Shown here: positions 51,955 through 63,135 of the stretch, piece by piece | How the letters are laid out: every line of letters starts with the position of its first letter | Position numbering within the stretch: the first letter of the stretch is position 1 | Assembly: GCF_030269925.1 (NCBI RefSeq) | Contig: NC_085124.1 | Location: 2,728,001-2,792,000 of the forward strand | DNA length: 64,000 nucleotides | Source of the DNA: Bombyx mori | Lineage: Eukaryota; Arthropoda; Insecta; Lepidoptera; Bombycidae | Direction of reading: 5' to 3' | Notes under the pieces: model-generated | What the model saw: only the letters and a program-made list of their open reading frames with translations | What the model was told of the DNA's origin: nothing | The model's database searches: none | Program-made: the position numbers and the translations under genes

Positions 51955-54900
51955 ATGGGCCTCCCTAAATTGGAGACATGCTGTTTTATTTTCGATTTGA
52001 AGACCGGAAACATTATAATGGGATGTATTGGTGCGGTATGTATTTCTTCAATATTTGGTCTAGCTGACTGTGAAATAGAGTTATTTATCTGAGTATTGTA
52101 TCTTAATAATGTGTTTTAAATAGATTTTTTATGAGTTTAATGGGTTAGCTGAGCTCAGGGGCTCAACCTGAGAGAATTTACTAACACTAGCCCTAGCAAG
52201 AGAAATGCTTCGTAGAATCCACTACTGGATCGGAATTGCGACCCACTGATAAGATCCAGCGAGAAATTCAGAGGGCTGTGTCTATGGGCTAGTTCGCTCG
52301 TCGAACTCTTCATCCTAATCGACAAAGACGATGACCGGTGCTTCAGGGATCTAAAAACACCGAGATTAGATCCTTGGGATCCGATAATACCATGTTTCGG
52401 GTGACGACAGCTTTGCATTCCCAAATAGGTGTATTAAACAGGCCCATACTGACTTTGATGCAATGAAACTTTCCCTTCAAAGTAGCGCTATCACTGCACA
52501 GGTATTTTCTTTCGCACTCCTGGTGACTATGATCGTCGAAGCAACAATGGTTGGCGTAGAAGACAACAATATCATTGGTCCATACATAGATGTGGAGCGC
52601 GAGGCTCGATTGACCGGCCTCTACGTGATGGCCATCATCCTGACCCTCATGTTTTTGGCCAAGTTCATCTTTGATCTGGTCTTCGTGTACGGCGTCGTTA
52701 TGGTGAGTGATGGGATCACGAGTTGGATTTTACGGAGATGTTTGGAACGCAGTATTTTAGGATGGCTTATGAGGTAGACTTGTATATACTTTTTCTGGCA
52801 TCTGTTAACAGAACACTTCCAAATGCTTTCAATAGTCACCCTGGAACCCTATTCAAATGTAAATTATGTACTAGGCCGCTCACAGCTAGTTCAAGGCCGA
52901 ATACAGGTGCCTCAGAGTCTAGACAATCCAAATTGCTTATTAAAAAGTAGTACTTAGAGCTTTGGCATTTTTTTGCACCGTCTCTTTGACATTCTTCTGA
53001 CATTCTTTAATTTACATAATTACTGGTGGTAGGACCTCTTGTCGCGCGAGTAGGTACCCCCACCCTGCCTATTTCTGCCGTGAAGCAGTAATGCGTTTCG
53101 GTTTTAAGGGTGGGGCAGCCGTTGTAACTATTGAGACCTTTCTCAAGGTGGGTGGCGCATTCACGTTTTAGATGTCTATGGGCTCCAGTAACCACTTAAC
53201 ACCAGGGGGGCCGTGAGCTCGTCCACCCACCAAAGCAATAAAAAAAAAACTAGTACAACCTTCGTCAGTAACATTGTAAGAGCCATGAATATTGGTACAA
53301 TATTTGATCTTTCGATATTTCAGGAACGAGCCGGAATCGTTAAAGCTTACTTCATCATGTGGGCTGTGTTCTTCTTTCTGTCGGTCTCCGTGTTCTTTCT
53401 CAACTGCCTTGATTTCAATACTTCGACAATTGTCTTGGAAGTTTTTTATATTGGTAAGTTAGTAATGCATGCGTGAGGGTGTGAATTATCGATGGCGGAC
53501 CACGAATCTGCTCTGGTGCTGTCTCCATACTGATCCGTTGCCGTCGAGAGGGGGATGGAGAAAGAGTTGCGCCCAGCTCTTACAAACGCGGAAACTTAAT
53601 CCAATGACGGCCCAAAGCGGCGCGGTGTGCTTACATCACTGCCGGCGTGCCGGCGATTTGGAAATAAAGAGTCATTTGAGGGCAATAAGTCGCGAAACGA
53701 ACCGGTAGTTTGGTACTGATGCAACGGGGTATCCGGGAACACCAGCGGCCTATTAGTTCCTTCTGTATTCAAAGAGGCGTGTCAGCGTTGACGTCTTTGA
53801 CGGCTTTTAAGTCGTCGTGGCCTAAAGGATAAGACGTCCGGTGCATTCGTATCGAGCGATGCACCGAGGTTCGAGTCCCGCAGGCGGGTACCAATTTTTC
53901 TAATGAAATACATATAACAAATGTTCACAGTTGACTTCCACGGTGAAGAAATAACATTGTGTAGTAAAAATCAAACCCGCAAAATTATGTAACTGTAACT
54001 ATACTTGAGACCTTAGAACTTATATCTCAAGGTGGGTGGCGCATTTACGTTGTGGATGTCTATGGGCTCCAGTAACCACTTTACACCAGGTGGGCTGAGA
54101 GCTCGTCCACCCATCTAGGCAATAAAAAAATAATTATAATTTGCGTAATTACTGGGAGGACCTCTTGTGAGTCCGCACGGGTAGGTACCACCACCCTGCC
54201 TATTTCTGCCGCGAAGCAGTAATGCGTTTCGGTTTGAAGTGTGGGGCAGCCGATGTAACTATACTGAGACCTTAGAACTTATATCTCAAGGTGGGTGACG
54301 GCATTTACGTTGTAGATGTCTATGGGCTCAGGTAACCGCTTAAAATCAGGGCCGTGAGCTCATCCACCAATCTAAGCAATAAAAAAACAAAAAAAGCTCT
54401 ATGCAATATTTAGTATATTCCAAATCCCAAATTTAATCGACTTAAACCCCTGAACGAAAACTATAAAGTGCTTATTCGTTGGAAATAATAATTAATAATT
54501 GGGAACAATTCACACACAGTCATCTGGCCTCAATTTAAGATTCCCTGTGTTATGGAATTATTGAGAGGAACTAATAAACGACCGATTTAAATGTAAAACT
54601 AGTATAAATAATTGCTAATTACTTGTTTAAATAGAGCAGCTCGGGTTTGTCAGTTTGGGTTGAGCACACGAGATCTTTCGACTAAATGTGACCAAAACCC
54701 TATCGCGCAAGACAATGCCCATCGGAAATGGTGTTGCATAGGACACACTCTACGGCGCAGCGGAGTCAACGCAGCATCAATCGCGTTTCAGTGGCAACCG
54801 CTTGGCAGGAGAAGGCCTGGTCTGAGAAGAGGACTGCCGACGTGATCTGGAGTGATGTTAAGGTGCAAGCACAAGACAGGGTCATGTGGAGACAACTTGT

Positions 54901-55075
54901 GAGGGCCCTAGGTACCAGCGGGCTACCCTAAGACAACAACAACAACACGAGATCTTAGAAGTTTTAAGCTACACATTAAACAACATTATCTGTTCAAATT
55001 TCAGGTTTAAATATATACGCTATTCTGCTGAGCCACAGTTTCTACAAGCAACTTAACACCCGCGAAGACGTCTAA
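51955..55075 (+). CDS. Small four-span membrane protein B (160 aa), unknown function
   Basis: Four exons: 51955-52035, 52502-52702, 53324-53453 and 55005-55075, with GT-AG borders and intron phases 0, 0, 1. An acceptor-like TTCCAG ends 4 bases before the ATG, so a non-coding first exon may exist. The N-terminus is MGLPKLETCCFIFDLKTG, a short cytosolic CC motif before span 1. Hydrophobic spans lie at about 20-39, 66-92, 103-120 and 129-146, then a short charged tail (KQLNTREDV). The same plan and the same intron phases occur in genes A and C. Bm1 copies sit in the second and third introns. Function unknown. Confidence 0.8.
52146..52385 (+). mobile_element. LINE-derived repeat in intron 1 of gene B
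   Basis: Copy of the 5430/28430/60930 family: GCTGAGCTCAGGGGCTCAAC to AAAAACACCGAGATTAGATC. Confidence 0.7.
53021..53249 (+). mobile_element. Bm1 SINE
   Basis: Body-only copy in intron 2 of gene B, ending about 75 bases before exon 3. Confidence 0.9.
53811..54131 (+). mobile_element. Bm1 SINE with head, body internally deleted
   Basis: Head GTCGTCGTGGCCTAAAGGAT (A-box) and GGTTCGAGTCCC (B-box), linker, then a jump to TGTAACTATACTTGAGACC and the GCAATAAAAAAA tail. In intron 3 of gene B. Confidence 0.88.
54132..54391 (+). mobile_element. Bm1 SINE
   Basis: A second Bm1 body directly after the tail of the previous copy, ending in GCAATAAAAAAACAAAAAAA. Confidence 0.9.
54600..54930 (+). pseudogene. 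Non-LTR reverse transcriptase C-terminal fragment
   Basis: RKWCCIGHTLRR, then a frame change into QWQPLGRRRPGLRRG and DRVMWRQLVRALGTSGLP, the typical LINE end (KWxxIGHTLRR..DRxxWRxxVxAL). It ends in an ACAACAACAAC run. In intron 3 of gene B. Confidence 0.7.
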
Positions 55076-55080
55076 ATAAA
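55075..55080 (+). terminator. Possible polyadenylation signal overlapping the gene B stop
   Basis: AATAAA begins on the last base of the TAA stop codon. A second AATAAA lies near 55259-55264 and may be the one used. Confidence 0.4.
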
Positions 55081-55813
55081 ATTAGCTACGTATTAATTAA
55101 CTGCATTAGATTTGTGTACCAGACGAAAATGTTTTGTGTAGGTAAATCAAAATCCTATATTGTATTCGAGGCTAAAAAACCGCTCTTATGATGTTTAACA
55201 TTGTAAACGGGCTAATAATTAACAATTAAGATATGTATCTAAATGTATATATAATTAAAAATAAAAGTAGATAGAGAGTGATGCTATTTTCACATCACAT
55301 TATGACATCACAACATTGAATACGGAAAATTAGAAACATTTATTTCCATACACATTTAATAAATTTAGTTTAATCCTACAACACTAGTCTACAACAAGTA
55401 ACGTAACGACAACAGCAATTGGTTTTTACTTTTGTAAAGAAAAGCAATTTATACCGTACAGTTTGGTATTGGTCATTTAATTATTTATCTCTTATTTATT
55501 TATTTAATCTACTTACAAATTAACAGTATTAAACCAAAACATTTGTAAGGTATTAATAATTAGCTTAAGTAATTCCTAACAACAACAATAAATCGCTGCA
55601 AACCATCATGGAATATATCCACTTCCGGGGCATAGGCTAGCAAGCCATTAGCGAGACAGCACGATGCGTCGGAGAGTCAGCGGTGTGCTGCATACGCGCG
55701 TGCTTATAAGTAACAATTAAATGAGTTCAAAAACTTTGACCGAGATAATAATATTATTGTGAATAAATTGAATGAGCACGAAAACTATTAAAGCATTCGA
55801 ATTGTCAGAATTA

Positions 55814-56212
55814 TCTATATATTAATACGTGAAGCAAAAACTTTGTATCCCTTTTTACGAAAATTGCGCGGACGGAGGAGTATGAAATTTTACACACTTC
55901 TAGAGAATATAGAGAAGAAGTGCACAATGTTAATATTTTTTTTAAATAATGCATAAAAAATACATTAAATCAATAAAGAAAACATTACACACACTACATA
56001 CCATGTATTTGACGTACACACGCATGCATACTATTTATTGTGAAACTTTTGTTCTTGACGTATGTTATCAAATTGAGATTAAATATTGTTTGTCTTTGTT
56101 AATATAGTGTAGTCTTGGCGAAATTTTGTGATTATGAAATACAATCATAATACTGTACAAACTTAGAATTCCAATTAATTATAATCGAATTTCGACTACT
56201 GCGGGACCTCTA
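55814..56212 (+). mobile_element. Non-autonomous Helitron-like element, copy 3
   Basis: TCTATATATTAATACGTGAA start, TATAATCGAATTTCGACTA hairpin and CTGCGGGACCTCTAT end (CTAT instead of CTAG). It lies between the converging 3' ends of genes B and C. Confidence 0.65.
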
Positions 56213-56308
56213 TTTAATCTTAAACATTCGAATTGTCAGAATTATTAACATGAAAGCATGATACGAACCGAAAAGTGAAATTCGGTGGTTTTTAATAAAT
56301 AATCATGT

Positions 56309-59300
56309 CTATGCGTCGTCTTCATCGATGAGCACAGTCATATCGGTCAATGAATCGTCGAAATTTTCATTAAATATTATCTTTCCAGCGTTCATTTCCT
56401 CGTAAATTGCGTGCACTACTCTGAGCACGTATGCGTAGAAAACTGAAACAAAACATTCAGATGACCATATTAATTCCGAGCAATTATACAAGCATGTTTG
56501 AAGTCCTCGTGGCCTAATGGATAAGACGTCCGGTGCATGCGTGTTGAGCGACGCACCGGTGTTCGAATCCCGCAGGCGGGTACCAATTTTTCTAATAAAT
56601 TACGTACTCAACAAACGTTCACGATTGACTTCCACAGTGAACGAATAACATCGTGTCATAAAAATCAAACCCGCAAAATTATAATTTGCGTAACTACTGG
56701 GGGTAGGACCTCTTGTGAGTCCGCGTGGGTAGGTACCACAGTGCCCTGCCTATTTCTGCCGTGAAGCAGTAATGCGTTTCGGTTCGAAGGGTGGGGTAGC
56801 CCTTGTAACTATACTGAAACCTTAGAACTTATATCTCGAGGTGGGTGGCGCATTTACGTTGTAGATGTCTATGGGCTCCAGTAACCGCTTAACACCAGGT
56901 GGGCTGTGAGCTCGTCCATCCATCTAAGCAATAAAAAAAATATAATAATAATAAAATACGTACTCAACAAATGTTCACGATTGACTTCCACGGTGAAGGA
57001 ATAGCATCGTGTAATAGAAATCAAACTCGCAAAATTATAATTTGCTTAATTACTGGTGGTAACCTCTTGTGAGTCCTCGCGAGTAGGTACCACCACCCTG
57101 CCTATTTTTGCCGTCAAGCAGTAATGCGTTTCGGTTTTAGAAGAGTATAGGGCAGCCGTTGTAACTTTACTGAGACCTTAGAACTTATATCTCAAGGTGG
57201 GTGGCGTATTTACGTTGTAATTCTAATTTTAGCTCCAGCAAGAGATTCTACCACCGGACCGGAATCGGGACCTACTGAGAAGATCCGGCGAGAAATTCAG
57301 TGGGCCGAAAATTCCTTTTAGACTAAAAATACTGTAGCAAATGTTCTTTCCACGCCAAAACGCATGACGGCTTTAAATAGAAATAATATTATAATTAGAA
57401 TAGAAATAGCAGAGTACTCACTTGAAGCTGTGGTAAGACTAAAAGCGTGGACCCAATACAGGTTTAGGAGTAACAGTAATGCGCCCAGTTGTAGCATTAT
57501 AGTCAATATTATCCCGTAAGAAAGATAGCTGAGCACTAAACACGGTTTGTTCTGTAATGGAGATTATTGCAATATCAACACTTGAATACAGTTTTAAATT
57601 AGGTCACGTTTGTATCTCCCTTGAGGAGAGATAATAATAAATATAACAGTTTAAAAAAACTAACAAAGTACGCTTTTATAGAAAATTCAACTCAAAAATA
57701 GAAAATAAATATTAATAAATTTGAATAAAAATAGTGTAAGAAAAAATTATTTTATTGTAAAAAAAAGCGTGGTGTGTAATATTACATTAATTTTGTTAAT
57801 AGTAGTCAAAATATAGGTAAAAAAAAAACTAAAACTAAACTACGCTCTTTTGACAGTATTTATGAGAAAAATACTGATGATACTAAATGATTCCGCATAT
57901 TAACTTAATTTCGAATATTTTTGGAATTTCTACACTTTTAATGCGAAAAGACGATATATTTATGATAACAAAAATGCCTTCGGCTACCTAGAGAGATGAA
58001 GTCGAAGACTCAATTATATCGATTACCGGCTGTTTGTAGCGGTAGGCAGCGGCCTGGCTTTGCCCTTGACATTGCAGAAGTCCATGGGCGACGGTAACCA
58101 CTCACCATCAGGCGGGCCGTATGCTCGTCGTATGCAAGTTGGAACGGAAAACTACTAGGCTGCAGAAATAAACAGGATTTTGGTATCAATTCATTCATGT
58201 AAAGAAACTTATGCGATTACAATATACAGAGCGTTTAAAAAACCTACTTTGAAGAGTCCAACGAGTAGCAGCCAAGAGAAGAGCATCCACAGTACAAAGA
58301 AGACGAGGCAGACAGCCAGAGTAGCTTCCATTGCATTCCTCTTGATTTCCACGTTAAGAAAGCCGTTAAAGATGTTCCCTTCTGTAAAGGAACTGAAAAA
58401 AATATTTTGTGTATAAACAAAGCGTTTTAATTCAAGATATGTGCCCCTATGTTTTCAGTTAGCGGTGGCCAGCGGCTTGGCTCTGCCCCTCGCATTGCTG
58501 AAGTCCATGGGCGACGGTAAACATTCACCATCAGGTGGGCCGTATGCTCGTCTGCCTACAAGGGCAATAAAAAAAAGTTCTTTTCGATACTCAAATTAGG
58601 TGCGAAATACTTTAATTCAGGATGTGCGCCTCTGTGTTTTCATTGTAAATTATTTGTCATTGTAAATAATGTAAATCCTTTTAAAGCAAAAAGCGGAATC
58701 AGATTTATAAATATTTTTTACATTGTTTAGTGCTAATATTTTGTTTCGTATTTTTTAAAGTCGCACCGTGAATGTAACTTGTAGTAATCATTAGCATAAA
58801 GTATAGTCAGATTAGTAGGATTTGCCAACTTCCTTCAGTACTAATATAATTCGTATTTTTAACGTAAAACTACCTACCAGCTACGAGACATCATAATATG
58901 TTTTGATCACAAAAATACAACGGCTGTATTGTTTACTAAACTAGCTCGCCGCTCCTATTTGGCAGTGGATTTCTTAAAACGGTGAAATAGACAAATTAAT
59001 CAATCCTTTCGCCGAATGTTCAATGTAATGGAAGGAGACCCGTTATAAATCAAAAGCTGATTGCCCTTCTCTACAATTATTTATTTGATGTTATACAATT
59101 GACAGTTTTAGACGCCGAAATACAGAGAAATATGTGATGCGCCCGCGATGGCCATGTTTTTTCACATTGTTTCCTCTAGTGCTGCCATTATAGGGAACTC
59201 CAATTTGCTTCAAAAGTTATAAGGAAATAGCGAGTAGGCTTTTTTTTTTATTGCTTAGATGGTTGGACGAGCTCACAGCCCACCTGGTGTTAAGTGGTTA

Positions 59301-62273
59301 CTGGAGCCCATAGACATCTACAACGTAAATGCGCCAGCCACCTTGAGATATAAGTTGTAAGGTCTCAGTATAGTTACAACGGCTGCCCCACCCTTCAAAC
59401 CGAAACGCATTACTGCTTCACGGCAGAAATAGGCAGGGCGGTGGTACCTACCCGCGCGGACTCGCAACAGGTCCTACCACCAGTAAAGGCTATGAGATAG
59501 ATAATTTATGTGACGGTAGGCACGGTTTGGAACTTTAACCCGGTATAATTTTGGATGGCCGCCTTCACAAGGCGGATAACCACTTTGTAAATTCCTTTAA
59601 GAATATTATACTGCAGTAAAAAAACCCTATGAAATCGAATAAATCATGAGTATGGCAATTCGTTGTTTTCTCCGCATTTCAATTAATCCGGTCGCATCTT
59701 AATAGTAGATTAACATAAGACTTGAACTAAAGGTGCTAGTTACCAGGTCATAAATACCTTAAAAAATAATCTTAATGATAAAAAGCTTTATATATTTACC
59801 TTTTTTCGTCATCTTCGTATATTTTCACAGAAAACAGTGTCATAACTACGGAACCGACCGTCGAAACAATCTGGAAGGAAGTTTGATTTATACATTAACA
59901 TTAATATAAAATATGGTTTTTTCACACACAGCACTAGCAACGGGAGACATCCCTAAGAAAAAAGACAGTCTGTCAGATTGAGGGATACAAAATTGTGTTC
60001 TACGTTTTTAAAAGGTTTCCAGATAAAAAGACAATTGATTGTTAATATATACGATTTTAAGGTGCGTGTGGAATAAATAATAGGTATATTTTTTTTACGG
60101 TTTATGGACGATCTCACAGCCTGATGTTAACAGGTCACCAGATCTAACAGCCACCTTGTGACATGAGGTCTAAATCTAGATTGTAGTTTTATGTACCACA
60201 ATAAGGAGATGGGTAGACATTTCCACCTTTAAAGATATTTTTTGTCGCACTTCAGTCTTTAACCCTAAAAACTTTTTTTTTTTTTATTGCTTGGATGTGT
60301 GGACGAGCTCACAGCCCACCTGGTGTTAAATGGTTACTGGAGCCCATAGACATCTACAGCGTAAATGCGCCACACACCTTGAGATATAAGTTCTAAGGTC
60401 TCAGTATAGTTACAACGGCTGCCCCACCCTTCAAACCGAAACGCATTACTGCTTCACGGTAGAAATAGGCGGGGCGGTGGTACCTACCCGTGCGGACTCA
60501 CAAGAGGTCCTACCACCAGTAATTACGCAAATTAAAATTTGCGGGTTTGATTTTTATTACACGATGTTATTCCTTCACCGTGGCAGTCAATCGTGAACAT
60601 TTGTTAAGTACATATTTCTTTAGAAAAATTGGTACCCGCCTGCGGGATTCGAACACCGGTGCATCGCTACACACGAATGCACCAGACGACTTATCCTTTA
60701 GGCCACGACGACTTCATACTGGCGCATTGTCGTTACAGTGTTGGAGGATAGAGAAAGATACACCCACTGAATTGCTTATCGGATCTTCTCAGTGGGTCGC
60801 GATTCCGATCGAATGGCAGGTTGAATGGCCAAAACCTTACATATCAATTATTTCTCTTGCTCATTATCTTTAGATCAATTAATCAATTAATCACACCCGC
60901 AATTTAAGTCACCAATCATTTTTTTTTTATCCTACCTATGTTGATAGCCTTGAGAGGCTATTTCAGCTTCGCCCTAACGTGTAGGTGAGCTCACGGGGCT
61001 CAAACCGGAGTGTTGCTAACACTGGCCCCAGCAAGAGCAGTGCTTCGCAGAATCTACCACCGGATCGGAAACGCGACCCGCTGAGAAGATCCGGCGAGAA
61101 ACTCGTGGGCTGTGTCTGTGGGTTAATTCGCTCGTCGAGCTCTTCGTCGCAAGCGACGGGTTCGACGAGGACGGTGACCGGTGCTTGTGGTGCGTGTGTG
61201 TGTACCTAAAAGCACCGTTAATGGATCAGGAGGATCCGTAATGACGTGAACACCACCTATGTTGATTTAATAAAGACGTTCCTCAACACTGACTTATTCT
61301 GTTAGGGCTCCAAGTCTGTACCGACTTCCACAACGACTGCTAAAGCTAAAACTTCATATATTTAGTCGCTTATTTAACTCAAAAACGCTGTCATCGTTCT
61401 GAATCGTATGATAATGTAATAAAATAATGTACATTAAATAAATCTAAATAATTATTTACTTTATGCATTAATTATTTCATGAAAAATAATGGCATTTTAA
61501 TATAGATTAGAAGGAACACGGCTTGCGGAAAATATTATGATGTTTATTAGTTTTGGAGCGCTTTGATTGCGGATCCTATGACTTCACAAATACGACAGTA
61601 AAAACATTGTATATGTTAAAAACAATATTACAGATACCCAGAGCTTTGACTGGCTTATTTCTAACAAATAAAAATCTGCAGGACTTCGATTAAATATCAA
61701 TTATATAATTCTCTTTATTAATGTGTTCTCTGGAATTAATTCACAGCTACATATATTTAGTTATAATGAATAAGAATATACTATTGTATTTATACGACAT
61801 AATTCTATTCTATAAATAACAAGCTTTTGTCCGCGATTCCGTCCGCGTGAAATAGTTACTTTGGCATAACGCTAAATTTTATCCCCCACTTTATTTACGT
61901 AGAAAGTGAAAATATTATTGAATTATAGAAAGTTAAGGAAGCTATTTAAACCCCTATTTTTGAAACATTCTTTATTGGTGGTTGTATTGGCCTTCCTCAA
62001 TAAATATGCTATCTAACACTGAAAGAATTTTTCTAATCGGACCAGTAGTTCCTGAGATTAGCGCGTTCAAACAAACAAACTCTTCCGCTTTATAATATTA
62101 GTATAGATATGCTATTATAATCTTAATTTTGTTCTCACACAAATACAAATGAAATTTTATGAAATTTTAAAAAGTTAATTGCATTTCCTCAAACTCACCG
62201 TACTTCCTAGTGCTATCAGAATGGCGGCTTGTTTCAACGGAGCACAATAACAACATCTCTCAATAGTTGTCAT
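56309..62273 (-). CDS. Small four-span membrane protein C (184 aa), unknown function
   Basis: Five exons on the minus strand, in order 62273-62199, 59870-59800, 58392-58248, 57551-57422 and 56442-56309, with GT-AG borders and phases 0, 2, 0, 1. They sum to 555 bases. The protein starts MTTIERCCYCAPLKQAAIL; spans run from about 15 to 37, 68 to 93, 101 to 125 and 132 to 152, followed by an acidic tail ending LIDEDDA. Compared with genes A and B, one extra intron splits the second exon; the others match in position and phase, and the exon before the last is 130 bases as in gene B. The end of span 2 (LLLVGLFK) closely matches gene A (LLIVGLYK). Function unknown. Confidence 0.8.
56503..56942 (+). 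mobile_element. Bm1 SINE, full length with tRNA-like head
   Basis: Head (TGGCCTAATGGATAAGACGT A-box, GGTGTTCGAATCCC B-box), linker (GTTCACGATTGACTTCCACA), body and GCAATAAAAAAAA tail. The best complete plus-strand copy. In the last intron of gene C. Confidence 0.93.
56953..57226 (+). mobile_element. Bm1 SINE, lacking the head start and the tail
   Basis: Begins in the linker (ATACGTACTCAACAAATG) and stops at GTATTTACGTTGTAATT, where a LINE-derived scrap (57233-57310, GATTCTACCACCGGACCGGA) follows. Confidence 0.85.
57664..57775. mobile_element. Single arm of the 32518-type inverted-repeat element
   Basis: ACGCTTTTATAGAAAATTCA, AATAGTGTAAGAAAAAATTA and TTGTAAAAAAAAGCGTGG match one arm plus inner sequence of 32518-32780. 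In intron 3 of gene C. Confidence 0.6.
58036..58136 (+). mobile_element. CCTTGTAGGCAGAC-family repeat, plus orientation
   Basis: GCGGTAGGCAGCGGCCTGGC to CGGGCCGTATGCTCGTCGTA; the tail is lost. About 110 bases from the splice donor of gene C exon 3. Confidence 0.75.
58460..58576 (+). mobile_element. CCTTGTAGGCAGAC-family repeat, plus orientation
   Basis: GCGGTGGCCAGCGGCTTGGC to CTACAAGGGCAATAAAAAAA. Well-kept A tail. In intron 2 of gene C. Confidence 0.82.
58580..59235. other. Intron 2 of gene C, nothing recognised
   Basis: AT-rich sequence with no ORF or repeat that I recognise. Confidence 0.4.
59240..59486 (-). mobile_element. Bm1 SINE
   Basis: Reverse body-only copy in intron 2 of gene C. 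Confidence 0.92.
60270..60712 (-). mobile_element. Bm1 SINE, full length with tRNA-like head
   Basis: Reverse copy; body to 60521, linker and head ending GGCCACGACGACTT, with the B-box complement GGGATTCGAAC. In intron 1 of gene C. Confidence 0.92.
60930..61240 (+). mobile_element. LINE-derived repeat (GTGAGCTCACGGGGCTC family)
   Basis: Near-identical to 5430-5625 over its first half, then continues through GCTCGTCGAGCTCTTCGTCG and ACGGTGACCGGTGCTTGTGG to AAAAGCACCG. A reversed scrap of the same core is at 60770-60815. Confidence 0.75.
61245..61815. other. Intron 1 of gene C, nothing recognised
   Basis: AT-rich, no supported feature. Confidence 0.4.
61821..62108 (-). mobile_element. Non-autonomous Helitron (second copy of the 50312 family)
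   Basis: TTTTGTCCGCGATTCCGTCC, GGAATAGTTACTTTGGCATA-like and GATTAGCGCGTTCAAACAAA match 50312-50633. The minus-strand start ATCTATACTAATATTATAAA is well kept. It ends about 90 bases below gene C exon 1. Confidence 0.7.
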
Positions 62274-62468
62274 GATTAGTTAAAAAATAAATTATTGACA
62301 ATAATTAAATTAAATTTAAACACACATTATATTTCCTGTTGCCTGCGCAGGAGTAACTGGGCGAACGATATCGTATTCATAGGAATTACGAAATTACGAA
62401 GCCTATGTAACAACGTATAGGGACATTGTGGTATCGATATAATACGCCTGTCGATATTTCGATCGATA

Positions 62469-62898
62469 TCTATATATTAATACGTGAAACAAAAACTTTG
62501 TCCCCTTTTTACGAAAATTGCGCGGACGGATGAGTATGAAACTTCCCAAGAGAATATAGAGAAGGAGTGCAGAATGTTAAAATTGTTTTTAATTATGCAT
62601 TAATAATACATTAAATAAATAAAAAAAGCATTACGCACACTACCATGTATTTGTCATACACACACACGCATGCATACTATTTGTTTATTGTCAAACATTT
62701 ATTGTTTATAGTCTGTGGTCAAATTGAGAATAGATTAATATTGTTTGTCTTTAATATTATTTGTTTACAGTGTAGTTAGTCTTGGCGAAATCTGTGATTA
62801 TAGAAGTTTAATAGTCTTTGAAAATAGAGCCATAATAATGTACAAACTTAAAATTTCAGTTAATTATAGTCGAATTTCGACTACTGTGGGACCATTAG
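62469..62898 (+). mobile_element. Non-autonomous Helitron-like element, copy 4
   Basis: TCTATATATTAATACGTGAA start and TAGTCGAATTTCGACTACTG end, just upstream of gene C on the opposite strand. The ORF at 62745-62984 is a shadow. Confidence 0.65.
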
Positions 62899-62937
62899 TT
62901 GTATTAATTTTCACTTCACAACTTCTAATCTACATGT

Positions 62938-62990
62938 ATGTATGTGTGTGTGTGTGTGTGTGCGTGTGTGTGCGTGCGTACTAGTTTAAT
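62938..62990. repeat. TG/CG-interrupted (TG)n microsatellite
   Basis: Alternating TG for about 45 bases with a few C interruptions, preceded by TATGTATG. Confidence 0.9.
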
Positions 62991-63135
62991 ATAATATTTA
63001 ATATTGTTAATATGTTATTTCCTTTTACGTTTACGTCTCGCGAAAACCGAAGAAAATATTACGTCAATTAATTTTATGCTGTAAATAAGCGGTCGGAATG
63101 CTTATATATACGTAATTTAAAAAAAAAATGGGTGT

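Noticed and set aside
53811..53890. tRNA gene at the Bm1 head
   Set aside because: It is the tRNA-like head of Bm1, repeated at 51850, 56503 and 60650 with the same downstream linker.
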